From Psoroptes ovis (lineage: Eukaryota > Arthropoda > Arachnida > Sarcoptiformes > Psoroptidae), in NCBI GenBank assembly GCA_002943765.1, contig PQWQ01000040.1:1-64000 (forward strand): a stretch of 64,000 nt of DNA, given 5' to 3'. Shown in pieces: positions 25,251 through 36,060 of the stretch. The notes under the pieces were generated by a model. The model did not search any database. It saw only the letters and a program-made list of their open reading frames with translations, and had not been told where the DNA came from. Numbering within the stretch: position 1 is the stretch's first letter; each line of letters opens with the position of its first letter. The translations under genes were made by a program, and so were the position numbers.

Positions 25251-27868
25251 ACGTTTCTTTGATTTCTTTTTGCTGGATTTAGCGGCCGTCGTAGACGACG
25301 GATTGTTTACATCATTATTTACGGCTGAAGATGCGGCTATATCGACATCATCATCAACAAAATAATCATCATCATCCACATCCAAATCATCATCATCTTC
25401 AACAATTGGATCAGATAATGGTGATGTTGATAATAATGATTTACTGTCTTTGATCGATTGTTGCTGGGTCTTATTTGTACTTGAATTTGAATTATTATTC
25501 GTTGATTTCACCGACGACGATGCTGATGAATGCGAAGCCTTTTTACGAGCCAGTTTATTATCGGTATCGATGGAATCGTTTGAAAAATCGATTATTGATG
25601 ATGATGATTCGATCAACAAGGATTTTCCACGATGGCCGCTTTGATTATGATTATTTGTGGCTGATGATGATGATGATGGGTATAACTTTGTTCGATTATG
25701 ATAATGAAATTGATTTTCAAAATCTTCGTTTAAACTGTTGTTGATATTATCGTGTAACAGTGTTTCACACAATTCACATTGATTCGTATGGCAATCGTCA
25801 CAATAATACAGGGCTATTGTTTTATCTGTTTGTTGGTAAACAATAAAATAAATCAAAGAAATAATTTTGAATTAATCTAAACCGTTCAAAAAATGCGTAT
25901 TTAATCTGTATAAGAGATGGTAAATATGCACATAGACCGCGCATAGCAACATGCAAATACACACATAAATAAACAAACAAATCATATTGATCAGGGCTCT
26001 TGGAGATTGATTTGATTTGATAATCCAAGACTTTACATACGCAACTCCTTGATTACGACAAAATCGATTAGTAAAAAAATGATTGGTTAATTGAGTGCGT
26101 TAATCAACAGTTGTTTAATCAACAACTTTGGCCATCAAATTGATAGGTGTGTACCCTTTCAAAACTCTGTGATTTTAACCACAGAAAAAAATGGATTGAA
26201 ATCAAATCGAAAATCTGCAGGTGCGCAGCTGAAAGCTGCGATTTCTTCGATTCAATTGTCAAAATCGCAATCACAAAGGCATATTGCTCAATACATTTGC
26301 ATTGTGCGCGCATACATATATGATAATTTGCGTATATATCCTTCATATTTTCTGACAGAAAAATTTTCAAAAATAACAGAAAATTATATAAGAAAATAAC
26401 ATGGAAAATTTTCTTTGATTGAATTGAGTCAAGTTAATACATTAGTAGGTTGTCCATAAAGTTCTGGCCGATTTTCTTGAGCAACTCTCGATTGATTGTA
26501 GGAGGAATAAACTTTTCGGACAACCTAAATACATTAATGTTTATTCAATATTTGTGATTATCAAATTTTGACAATTCGCTGCTGATAATAATGTGTCATC
26601 AATGTCATTTTATGAGGCTAACAGCAAGTTAAAATACATTTCTACATTTGTTGTGTGATGCGAAGCACCGCGATAGCGCTGCTACACACCATACACTTGG
26701 CTGTACATTGTCAGCTCTTTCAGCAGCAAAAAGGCTTAATAATTTTCATTTAAACACAAACACAGGCAAAATCACACACAGCTTGCTGAACACATTAATT
26801 TTTCACCATTAATTGCTTCAAACACACACATATCACATAGAAACGCTTAGATTTCAAGGTCTGAATCATCCATTTTTCTTACTTATTTCTTATGTTGTAA
26901 AATTGTACATTCAAAGTGGATGGAAAAATATTTTCATGATGAATCAATGAATGATGATGTTCACCATAGGCGATTGATGATTGGATGATGTCCATTGTTT
27001 CTATGCAACATTATGCATTGTATATGAGTGCCAATTTAAATTTCATCCATTTCATTTCATTTATTGATTCAAAATGAATGAAAAAAAAAACAATTCATTG
27101 AAATCACAAGGTATTTTTTTCTCAAAATTATTTTCTCATTTCTTAGTGATTGCCACTTTTTTGAATATTAGGTGGTTGTCCGAAAAGTTTATTCGGCTTA
27201 ATCAATAGATTTGCTACATGAAAATCGGCCAAAACTTTTTGGACAATCTATTACATAGTTACACTGAAAAATATACCTGGATAATAATTATGAATAATTT
27301 TGTTTGTTCACTGGCATTTTAAAGTGGTAAAATGTAATGTAATGAAATCGAATAAATGCGTAGTGTAATTTACAGCTAAACAATAATAATAATGATTGGT
27401 AAGCACTCAGTAACAGTAATTATTACAGCTTTTTAAAATGGTAATATACTGGCGCACATATACAGGAAAACTCTTTGATTACGTGTGATAACTGTGCTTG
27501 TATATAAGCATGTTGTTATATAATTTCACTGAGGATTAAGTGATTAATTAATATTCACGGAAGAATCAATCAATCAATACGCAATAATTGATTATGCATA
27601 ACCTTAACCAAGATTTTGATCATCAAAATTCAAAGTATTTTATAAATGAAAGGGATCAAGGAAGCGCTTTGGTCATAGATTTGAAACTTTTTGGAATTAA
27701 ATTCAATTACAAATCATTCAAAATCGATTAATTAAATAATTAATTAAAATTCAAATGAAACCACTAACCTTTACAGCCGTATTTTTCTTCACAAAACGGT
27801 AAATCTTTTACAGCTGTCGTAGTCGCAGTGGATGAGGTTTTAACCTTGTTACGCAATTTATTCGCCAC
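20979..27868 (-). CDS. ZFYVE1: ZFYVE1/DFCP1-like double FYVE-domain protein
   Basis: Exons (minus): about 27868-27769, 25825-23753, 23595-23286, 23216-22889, 22023-21794, 21722-21610, 21545-21438 and 21214-20979; phases agree throughout, about 1165 aa (human 777). An N-terminal Cys-rich finger is followed by a Ser/Thr/Asp-rich insert of about 480 residues absent in vertebrates, then a P-loop NTPase (GNTGEGKSH, DTEGLLG), a Cys-rich segment and two FYVE fingers (KKHHCRRCGGGFC and IHHCRACGQGVC). Family knowledge: DFCP1 binds PI3P, marks omegasomes on the ER and lipid droplets, and its NTPase domain hydrolyses nucleotide in autophagy. Exon 1 has no in-frame ATG before an upstream stop, only a GTG at 27868, so the true start is probably in a further 5' exon. 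Four MITEs lie in its introns. Confidence 0.9.
22496..22578 (+). mobile_element. Mariner-like MITE, subfamily A
   Basis: 83 bp; TTAGGTTGTCCGAAAAGTTC at the left and its complement at the right, with the asymmetric core TTTTCATG...GATTAAGCCGAATG. In ZFYVE1 intron 22024-22888. Plus orientation is defined as the copy with GGCCGATTTTCATG, or its variant, on the left. Confidence 0.85.
22674..22756 (-). mobile_element. Mariner-like MITE, subfamily A
   Basis: Same family in the opposite orientation (core reads CCGCTTAATCAATCGAGAG). It lies only 95 bp from the previous copy, in the same ZFYVE1 intron. Left end TTAGATTGTAC is slightly diverged. Confidence 0.85.
23641..23719. mobile_element. Mariner-like MITE, subfamily B
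   Basis: Ends GGTTGTCCGAAAAGTT and CTTATCGGACAACC; inner arms CCGATTATAT and AAATCGG. It fills 79 of the 157 bp of ZFYVE1 intron 23596-23752. Confidence 0.8.
26446..26528 (+). mobile_element. Mariner-like MITE, subfamily A
   Basis: TAGGTTGTCCATAAAGTTC at the left and CTTTTCGGACAACCTAA at the right. The core is diverged from the consensus (GATTGTAGGAGGAATAA). In ZFYVE1 intron 1. Confidence 0.8.
27168..27251 (-). mobile_element. Mariner-like MITE, subfamily A, degraded
   Basis: TTAGGTGGTTGTCCG (two-base insertion) at the left and TTTTTGGACAATCTA at the right; core in reverse orientation. In ZFYVE1 intron 1. Confidence 0.75.
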
Positions 27869-28967
27869 TTTTAATGAGTTTTTGAATGTTGAATCTCAAC
27901 TTGTGAAAACATTTACAGAGTGACAAAATTCAAATTTGAAACAATAATAATAAATAAATAATAGTAATTGAATGATGATTATGATAATAATAATATTTGT
28001 AATAGTTGTAATATAAATAATTTAAAATTTTTGATTTCACAAAGAGACCAGATTTAAATAATTAATTATTTTGTTTGATTGGACCAACAAAATATACGTT
28101 TGTAAATATATATGAACACCTAGAAATAATTGGAGAAAATTAATTAATCAAAATTAATATAATCAAAGAGACTAATCATATAATCACTATCAAATCATCT
28201 ATCAATACATCGATACAAGGATTATATCACATGAAATCTGTTGTTGTTGTTGCATTCAAACATACGCACATATGTAAATACATATGCGTAGTATTAATTA
28301 ATCAACAATTGATTTTGTTTGTGTGTTGTGGTATGATGATCATATCAATCAATGAAAACAATAACTTGTGATTTGAAATTTCAAATTGAATCAATGAAGA
28401 TTGCATCATTCATTTGTTTATTGCAGTATTAGTTAGAGTGAATGATAAATTAATAACAATCGATTATTTATTTATGATAATTATTATTATCGATTATATC
28501 GATCGGATGCTTCTTCACACAAATGAATCAAATGACAGATGTTTATATATCATCATCAATGTGAGCTGATTATTTATTTAGTGCATATGATATATGATAT
28601 GATCACAATGGATAATCAATGATCTTCAAATGCCAATGACGTTTATGTTTCACATGATTTGTTTACACTACTATTATCACTATTTTGGAAATTTAAATTT
28701 CGAAAAATAAATAAATAAATGTGAGCGCCATCTGTCGTCGAAATTTTCGTTTAAAAAATTTAAATGTCCAAAAATTAAAAGGATCTCAGTGTAGAAAAAT
28801 CAGCTGATTTGTGTGATTTAAATTTCAATTTGAATTAGATTTAACTAGCGCGAATTAATAGAAGAAAAACAAACCAGTTTTTCTTCATTCACCATTGAAT
28901 ACAAACACAAAACAAATGATTTTTGAATGATTTCAACCAAGTGAATGACAGTCATATGTATGATATA

Positions 28968-29048
28968 TTAGGTTGTCCGAAAAGTTCATTCCGCTTAATC
29001 AATAGAGTTGTCACAAGAAAATCGGCAAGAACTTATGGGACAGCCTAA
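28968..29048 (-). mobile_element. Mariner-like MITE with chimeric ends
   Basis: The left end is subfamily A (TTAGGTTGTCCGAAAAGTTC), while the right end GGCAAGAACTTATGGGACA matches the subfamily C element at 50725. Flanked by TA on both sides. Confidence 0.85.
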
Positions 29049-29269
29049 TACAAACAAACACAAAAACCAGTGTACGAAAAAAAAACTATGTCATACACAG
29101 TCACTTATTCAATAAATAAAAAAAGTAATTGTCATTCATTTGTATAAATGTAAATGTTCAACATTCATTCATTTATTTATTTCAGTCATATTCATGTACA
29201 TATGACTGTGAACAACATGAACAACAACTAAATTAGAGAATTTCGAACGAGTTTTTTAAATTTGATTTA

Positions 29270-29354
29270 TTAGATTGTACGAAAAGTTCTGGCCGATTTT
29301 CGCACGGAAACTCTATTTGAATAAGCGGAATGAACTTTTCGGACAACAATCTAA
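29270..29354 (+). mobile_element. Mariner-like MITE, subfamily A
   Basis: TTAGATTGTACGAAAAGTTC left end; right end ACTTTTCGGACAACAATCTAA has a 3-base insertion. Confidence 0.8.
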
Positions 29355-29828
29355 TACATATAAAGAAATGGTTAATGATGTAACCATGATTTGTTTTTTT
29401 TTCCAGAGAAAAAAAAACTTAAACAAAATGATGAATCATTAACAAAAGGGTTAATTTTTTCAAAGGAAAATTTCTGAAAATTTTCAAAGAAAGAAAAATT
29501 TTCAAAAAAAATTTAAAAAAATCAAAAAACATTCGATCGAATGTTTTTTGAGGAAAGTTTGACATTCGAAATCGTTCGAATTCGATCTCGAAATCATTCG
29601 AAATCATCATGGAAATCGAGTTAAATCATTCAATTTGATATCGAATCAAATCATTTTGGGAGAAAATAAACAAAATTTCTGTTATTTTTTGAAGAAAATC
29701 TTAAGAAAAGAGAAGAAATGGAAGCAAAAAGAAGCAAAAATTGCAATAATCACTTTCTCTAAAATTCATCAACACACAGATTGTTGTTGATTGCTGTTTA
29801 TTATTAATGTAAATTGAATGAATATATT

Positions 29829-29908
29829 TTGGTTGTCCGAAAAGTTTTTGCCGATTTTCATGAGCAATAGAGATTGATAATGCCGAATGAACTTTTCGGA
29901 CAGCCTAA
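29829..29908 (+). mobile_element. Mariner-like MITE, subfamily A
   Basis: TTGGTTGTCCGAAAAGTTT left end and ACTTTTCGGACAGCCTAA right end; core TTTTCATGAGCAATAG. Confidence 0.8.
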
Positions 29909-30471
29909 TGTAGAAGAAATTTTTGGAGAAAAAAAATCAAAAAATTATTTTTATTCATATACAAAATGGTACGTCAATAATTATAATGATATTTGCATCC
30001 ATTCATACATATTACTAATAATCATTCATATTCATATCAAATCAAAATTAAATTATTTGTAATCATCATCATCATCATCATTACAATTGTAATAATGCAT
30101 CTTTTCAATATAAATTCAATTCGAATCAAATAAAATCAAATCGAATCATGAATCGATATTATTATTCGAATTGACAAATTCATTTTTGATTCATTTTTCA
30201 TTTATTTATGGATGAATTATTCGTACAAATAATTCAAAGAGATGGCAATTTCAATTAATGAGGTATTAAATATCACGAAATGATATTAATTCTCTCTCTC
30301 TGAATTTTACTTTTTCAAATAACTGAAATGATGGTAGAAAATATACACAACAAAAAATATTCTACTCAAAAAAATGAATGACAATTAATTATCATAATTC
30401 TTGTGTATTTGTGTTACTAAAACAAAACAAAACAAAAATGCAAGAAGCAAATAATTAAAAAATAAATAATA

Positions 30472-30552
30472 TTAGGTTGTCCGAAAAGTTCATGCCGCTT
30501 AATGAATGGAGAGTAGCTCATGAAAATCGGCCAAAACTTTCGGGACAACCTA
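30472..30552 (-). mobile_element. Mariner-like MITE, subfamily A
   Basis: TTAGGTTGTCCGAAAAGTTC to CGGGACAACCTAA, with TA directly flanking both ends as expected for a Tc1/mariner target-site duplication. Confidence 0.88.
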
Positions 30553-32284
30553 ATATAGCTTCAAATTTTGTCAAAGTCAAATAATCTTAAAAAGTGTACG
30601 AAAACAGAAGAAAAAATTAGAGAAAAATAAATCAAAATACTTACAATAAGAATCTTGGGAAATTTTCTCAAAAATATTCAATTATTGACAGCTTCGATAA
30701 TTCAATAATTTATGAAGAATAATTTCAGCTGAAAATCATCAAAAAAAATTGTCAAAAACAATAAAAATGAAGATAAATAAATATGAAGTGAAAAACATTC
30801 GTGAAAACATTCGAAAATTCAAAAATTTCAAGAATTTTCAAAAATTGATAAAACAATCAAAGTAAATATTTTAAATATATTCGATGTATCAATTCGTATA
30901 TATCATCGATGTACTGATTAATGTACCAATGATGACATTCAAAAACAGCAAAATTATTGAATTTGAATTCGAATAATCAAAGAAAAATTTAGAAAAATTC
31001 AGTTGATTCAATTAAATTATTGCTCATTCATTTGGCTGTTTATGAACAGAATTATGAATTTTGATTCAATTTTGATTGATGAATGAAACTGAAAAAAAAA
31101 CGAAACCAAATGATATACGATCAACGATTATTCAAATAGATTTGCCAGTGTTTTGTAGATGTATTTGCTGGTGTTTTGCTTCAAATTTTATTCAAAAAAT
31201 ATCAAAAACAAATATCAATTCGACTGAATAATACACATCAAAAATTAATACATTTGTATTTGTATAATTCAGTCATTTATGATTCAATGGAAGAAGAAGT
31301 GTTTTTGTTTTGTTTTTAATTTGAAATTTTGACAAAAGAACTGAAAATTATTGTAATGAAAAGTGATAGAATCAATGAGAAGAACACTGAGAAGAAGATA
31401 TAAATAAATAAATGAATCAAAATGAATAAATGAAAAATCCACCAAAATTGAAGAGAAAACTATCAAACAAACACAAAATAAAAACAAAAACAAACGACGC
31501 ACATATGAAATTGATGGAAAGAATTACACAAACAAAAATTGACAATTGAAAAAATCAAAACATTCGAAAAGGAGGAGTGGCAGCAAATTTATTATTCGCA
31601 AAAGGTAGAAAAAAGGTAGTGGTTCATAAACTAGTGTGGAAACTATTTAAGGAATATTCACAGTGATTAGAATTGATGAAGATGACATGATAATGAGGAG
31701 GAATTAAAGTGAAGAATAATGATTTTGAATGAAGAAGACTCGCATATACACTAAATGAATAAGTGTGTACACTGTGTTCACTGAAGAATTTTTCAAGGGC
31801 TTTTTTTTTCACTGAAATGAAAAAAATTAGAATCAATATGAATGAATCACATTTTAATTACGCTATTTTTTTCGTTCACTGAGAAAAAAAGGATTTCCAA
31901 GTGTGTAGATTGTTCACAATATATGAAATAGGCGATCATATGAAACAAGAAAAAAAATCTCCTCATTTTCACTGTAACAGTCATCAGTGCTACTACCTTT
32001 TTTTTCGTTTTCATCACTGAAACTACTGCTACCTTCTAAACTACATGTACATTGTTTTTTTTGTTTATTTGTTTTTATATTTTTATGTTATCATTTGTGT
32101 TGATATGGTGAACATCTGGTGTTATTTTTGTTGTTGTTTTGGTCGATTATATGATTGGCCATAGCAACAAACATTAAACAATCATCTGGGTGTTTTTCTC
32201 GACTATATATTTCAATAAATAGAAATAGACTATGGAACCGATGCTGCCATCTGTTGAGTTTTTTGATAATTTTCGTTCGAATCC

Positions 32285-32290
32285 CACGTG
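32285..32290. promoter_or_regulatory. CACGTG E-box 5' of RIOK1
   Basis: A canonical E-box ends 33 bp upstream of the RIOK1 start codon. The same hexamer is found upstream of the neighbouring ribosome-biogenesis gene GNL2, which suggests shared control by a Myc/Max- or USF-type factor (inference). Confidence 0.4.
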
Positions 32291-32323
32291 ACTTTTTTTT
32301 GCAATTTAAAACCAAAACACGCA

Positions 32324-33955
32324 ATGGAAGTGTCCCAGCAATTTGCCGATGCAATCGAGCCATCAGATGATTTGAATTATCAGTTCCAGAATCAACTGGT
32401 CATCAATCAAAATGATGACATCGAAGATGATGACCAAGACGATGACGAAGATGAATACCTGTTCGATGATTTAAAAATTGAAAAACAAATCAATTGTAAT
32501 GATGATTGTCAACCAATGATGAAGAAAATGAACAAATACATTGATCGAATCAATTTAGATTCATATGAAATTCCATTAAAATCAATAAATCTGTTGAATG
32601 AAACCGATAAACGAATACAAGAAGAACGTAAACGTGTTAAAGATAAATGTGATCGTGCCACTGTTGAACAAGTATTGGATCCCCGTACACGAATGATATT
32701 GTTCAAGCTGATTAATCGAAAATTTATTGATCAAATCAATGGTTGTATTAGTACCGGTAAAGAAGCGAATGTTTATCATGCAACATCATCGTTGAACGAT
32801 GACCACAGTGATAAAGCAGTGAAAATCTATAAAACATCGATTCTGATATTCAAAGATCGTGATAAATATGTCAGCGGTGAATTTCGATTTCGCCACGGGT
32901 ATTGTCGCCATAATCCTCGCAAGATGGTACGAACATGGGCTGAAAAGGAGATGCGTAATCTTTGTCGCATTTATCAAGCCGGTATCCGATGTCCAAAGCC
33001 ATACATTCTCCGAAGTCATGTACTGGTCATGGAATTTATCGGCACCAATGGTATACCGGCTTGTTTGCTTAAAGATGCACAAATAACGGAAAATAAAGCT
33101 CGAGAACTGTACATGGATTGTATATTGATGATGCGTTCACTGTTCAACGATGCACATCTTGTACATGCTGATCTAAGTGAATTCAATTTACTTTATCATC
33201 AAAATTCGATTTATTTGATTGATGTATCACAATCGGTTGAACATGATCATCCAAATTCGTTGGATTTCCTACGAAAAGATTGCCGAAATATTAATGACTA
33301 TTTCCACCGTAAAGGTGTCATGACATTGACCACTAAAGAGCTGTTTGATTTCGTTGTAGATCCAAATATTAATCAAACAAATATTGATCGATATTTGGAA
33401 AAACTACAAGAATTAGTACGGCAACGTTGTTCAACAACCGATGACCAGTCAGAAACGGCTGCAAATGCAGTTGATGATAATGTATTCGAACAGGTGTACA
33501 TACCACAGCGATTAGATCAAGTACTGCTGGTCACCGGCGATCCTGGGCTACAAAATCGTGATCAAACCCATTATAAAACGTTGGTTGCATTGAATAAAGA
33601 GCTGAATGGTCCATTGACGGTTCCAGCGTTGTTGGCCGATGATGATAATGCTGGCGAATCTGGTGCTGGTGGTCAATCGGATGAGGACTCATCATCATCG
33701 TCCACATCGAGCGATGGTCAAGGCGGCTTTCGGAATTCGGCCCGGCCAAAATATGAAACAGCTGAAGAGAAAAAGGTGAAACTAAATTGACTAAATTGAA
33801 TCAATCAGGACTAAATTAACTTTCAAAAATTTCTATTTCGACAGCAACGAAAATTGGCAATCAAATTACAGAAACGTGATCGACGTCAAAATAGTAAAAT
33901 ACCGAAACATGTAAAAAAACGTAAAGAAAAATTGGGTAGAAATAATAAAAAATGA
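32324..33955 (+). CDS. RIOK1: Serine/threonine-protein kinase RIO1 (RIOK1)
   Basis: Exons 32324-33775 and 33845-33955, 69-bp intron, 520 aa, close to family length. The ATG lies in frame after a GTG-opened frame. The atypical kinase core is intact: P-loop STGKEANVY from residue 143, catalytic HADLSEFN with D283, and the metal-binding IDVSQ with D300. The N terminus is acidic, and the C terminus is very basic (KHVKKRKEKLGR), as usual for RIO1. Family knowledge: RIOK1 acts in cytoplasmic maturation of the 40S subunit and release of late assembly factors. An AATAAA overlaps the last codons (about 33943). It converges with GNL2, another ribosome-assembly gene, with 28 bp between stop codons. Confidence 0.96.
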
Positions 33956-33983
33956 TTGGTATTGTATTCAAAGGGTTATAGGT

Positions 33984-35882
33984 TTATGTTTGTACATTGA
34001 ATTGATTCGATTTATGAATTTTTCGTGATTTTTTCCGCAGTTCTTCGTAGAAATTGCTACCAGTTTTTTTCGATTTTGATTCACGTTCCAAGCGTCGTTT
34101 TAATTTCGATGTCATTTTGACATTTGATTGGTTTGATGGCTGCGATTTAGGTTTAATTTTGCGTTTAACTCGGGTGAAACTTGGGTCATCCGCCGTGGTC
34201 GCATCATCTTGGTTATCGCCAGCGTCTTGAGCTGATTGATCGGCGATGCTCTGGTCGGTTTCTTCGGTATTCTCTACCTGATCAGTGTTTTCTTCTTGGT
34301 CCAACAAATCTTCATCTTCGACATTATCATCGTTTTCTTCATCGGAATCGAAGAGGTTATTGGCTTGCTCCAGTTCGATCGATTGCAAATCATCACCTTC
34401 AAATTCAAGATCAACATCACATTTACGTAAATCTTGTCTGATTTCTGGTTGTTTCATCTTTGAAACTCGTTGATTTTGCTGTAGTTTATCTTCTGATTCA
34501 GGTGGCCGTACAAAATATGGCAACTTTCCTCGTTGCCAATCATTTAGGACCATTTTCGAAACCGTATTAATGTCTGGTTCACCACCTTTCAACAGCTTTC
34601 CAGTTGCTTGGGCCAGTTTTGTCAAAAAATCAATATGATCGGTCCATTCGCTGATTTTATACGCTTTGGCAATGTATTCTTTACGGACACGTTCCAAAAC
34701 GGCTGGGATATGATCTTCAGGGTCGGCAATATTTTCCACTCGGACAACACCCCTTAGAACAATATCGGTGTCGCTATCGCCGGTCGGATAAACAACACCA
34801 GGACAATCGATAAGGTAGATTTTCTTCATCAAAGTAATATATTGCCATACTTTGGTTTCACCGGCAATCGGTGCAACATTGCAGACTTTTTTGGCCCGTA
34901 ACGTATTGATAACGGATGATTTACCGACATTCGGATAACCGATAAAACCGACACTGATTTGTTTTTTATCCGTATGCAACTGTGAAAATTGGCGTAGTAA
35001 ATTGATCAAAGCACCTTTACCGAACGGTGTTTTCATCGATGCTTTAAATGCCATGGTTGGATATTCACTGGACAGTGTGGCGATCCATCGTTGCGTTACC
35101 CATATGGGTACTAAATCACATTTATTGAGTAAGAATACCAGATGTTTATGGGGTTTTTCCTTCTTCAAATATGTTTCAATATGCTTCGAACGGGTGCCCA
35201 TTGGATCTCGTACGTCCAGCACTTGAACAATGACATCACTAGAATCGATTACTTTGTACAATTCATTCCAAATACGTTTTGATTGTCCTTTTTTCATTAC
35301 GGCATGTGGTGTTTCATCACGATAATCTTGTTCGACGATTATGTTCGGATCTTTCGAATCATCATACATTTCATTACGTTCCGCTGCCGATGCGACATAT
35401 GTTTGCAAATCTTCAAATTTCAATTTTGGTCGTTTACGTTTGGAATTTTTCCCAAAAGTATCTTTGAAACTTTCAGTGTCTAAAATGTGAACACGTTCAT
35501 ATTTTGCACGTTCATTCAGTAGGGTAATCGGTAATTTTGTTGGTCGCATAATCACTTTGTAAGGATCGTGAACAGTTTTTTTCATTTCTTCTTGAAATTT
35601 TTGCAATGAATTTTGTACGATTGTTCGTGTGTTGCCGAACCATTTTTGATTCGGTGCGATACGGGCAACGGTACCGCTCGAAAGCTTTTCTTGAAACGGG
35701 GCAGCTTTGATTATTTTTCCCTCACGATTTCGGATTGGTCGGGAATTTTTGTACATCAACAAACGACGAATCGTCGAACGATCACGTAAATGTGTTTCAT
35801 TACTGCTTTTGGGCCGCTCCGGATTCAAACTGTGATGAGATTTACCGGACGTTTTCTTCTTGTTTTCTTTGGCTTTGACCAT
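33984..35882 (-). CDS. GNL2: Nucleolar GTP-binding protein 2 (NOG2/GNL2)
   Basis: Single exon, 632 aa from the ATG at 35882. It shows the NGP1NT N-terminal domain (about 35-165), then a circularly permuted GTPase: DVRDPMGTR near 223, G4 NKCD at 253-256, G1 GYPNVGKSS at 315-323 and G3 DCPG at 359-362. The tail is acidic then basic. Family knowledge: it binds pre-60S particles in the nucleolus and nucleoplasm, where it guards maturation and export. It is tail-to-tail with RIOK1 and head-to-head with COQ7 across 178 bp. All motif residues look functional. Confidence 0.96.
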   Translation of the reverse strand: MVKAKENKKKTSGKSHHSLNPERPKSSNETHLRDRSTIRRLLMYKNSRPIRNREGKIIKAAPFQEKLSSGTVARIAPNQKWFGNTRTIVQNSLQKFQEEMKKTVHDPYKVIMRPTKLPITLLNERAKYERVHILDTESFKDTFGKNSKRKRPKLKFEDLQTYVASAAERNEMYDDSKDPNIIVEQDYRDETPHAVMKKGQSKRIWNELYKVIDSSDVIVQVLDVRDPMGTRSKHIETYLKKEKPHKHLVFLLNKCDLVPIWVTQRWIATLSSEYPTMAFKASMKTPFGKGALINLLRQFSQLHTDKKQISVGFIGYPNVGKSSVINTLRAKKVCNVAPIAGETKVWQYITLMKKIYLIDCPGVVYPTGDSDTDIVLRGVVRVENIADPEDHIPAVLERVRKEYIAKAYKISEWTDHIDFLTKLAQATGKLLKGGEPDINTVSKMVLNDWQRGKLPYFVRPPESEDKLQQNQRVSKMKQPEIRQDLRKCDVDLEFEGDDLQSIELEQANNLFDSDEENDDNVEDEDLLDQEENTDQVENTEETDQSIADQSAQDAGDNQDDATTADDPSFTRVKRKIKPKSQPSNQSNVKMTSKLKRRLERESKSKKTGSNFYEELRKKSRKIHKSNQFNVQT

Positions 35883-36060
35883 CTTGAATCGAATTAATTT
35901 AATTTATCAACAAAAATAAACAAAATCAAAACACGAAATATGAGAAATTTCACGTGTTCACAATCGTTTTTTTTCACACTAATCGATACAATCGATTATT
36001 TTTTCAATTGTTTATGTTTTGTGAAAATTATTTCATCATAAAAGATTGCGTGATATTATT
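35883..36060. promoter_or_regulatory. Shared GNL2/COQ7 bidirectional promoter
   Basis: 178 bp between two divergent start codons. It holds CACGTG at 35951-35956 and ATCGATACAATCGATTATT at 35982-36000. The second is an exact 19-mer also found in a palindrome in grainyhead (45978-45996). No TATA box is evident. Confidence 0.65.

Larger units (their letters stand above)
25826..27768. other. ZFYVE1 intron 1, 1.9 kb
   Basis: The longest intron of the gene. It carries two MITEs (26446-26528 and 27168-27251) and otherwise AT-rich sequence. No conserved coding exon was seen inside it. Confidence 0.7.
27869..32323. other. Non-coding region between ZFYVE1 and RIOK1
   Basis: About 4.5 kb of AT-rich DNA between divergent genes, with no supportable open frame. 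It contains four MITEs within 1.6 kb (28968-30552), an ATC microsatellite at about 30064-30081 and several poly(A/T) runs. Upstream regulatory DNA of both genes presumably lies here. Confidence 0.55.
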
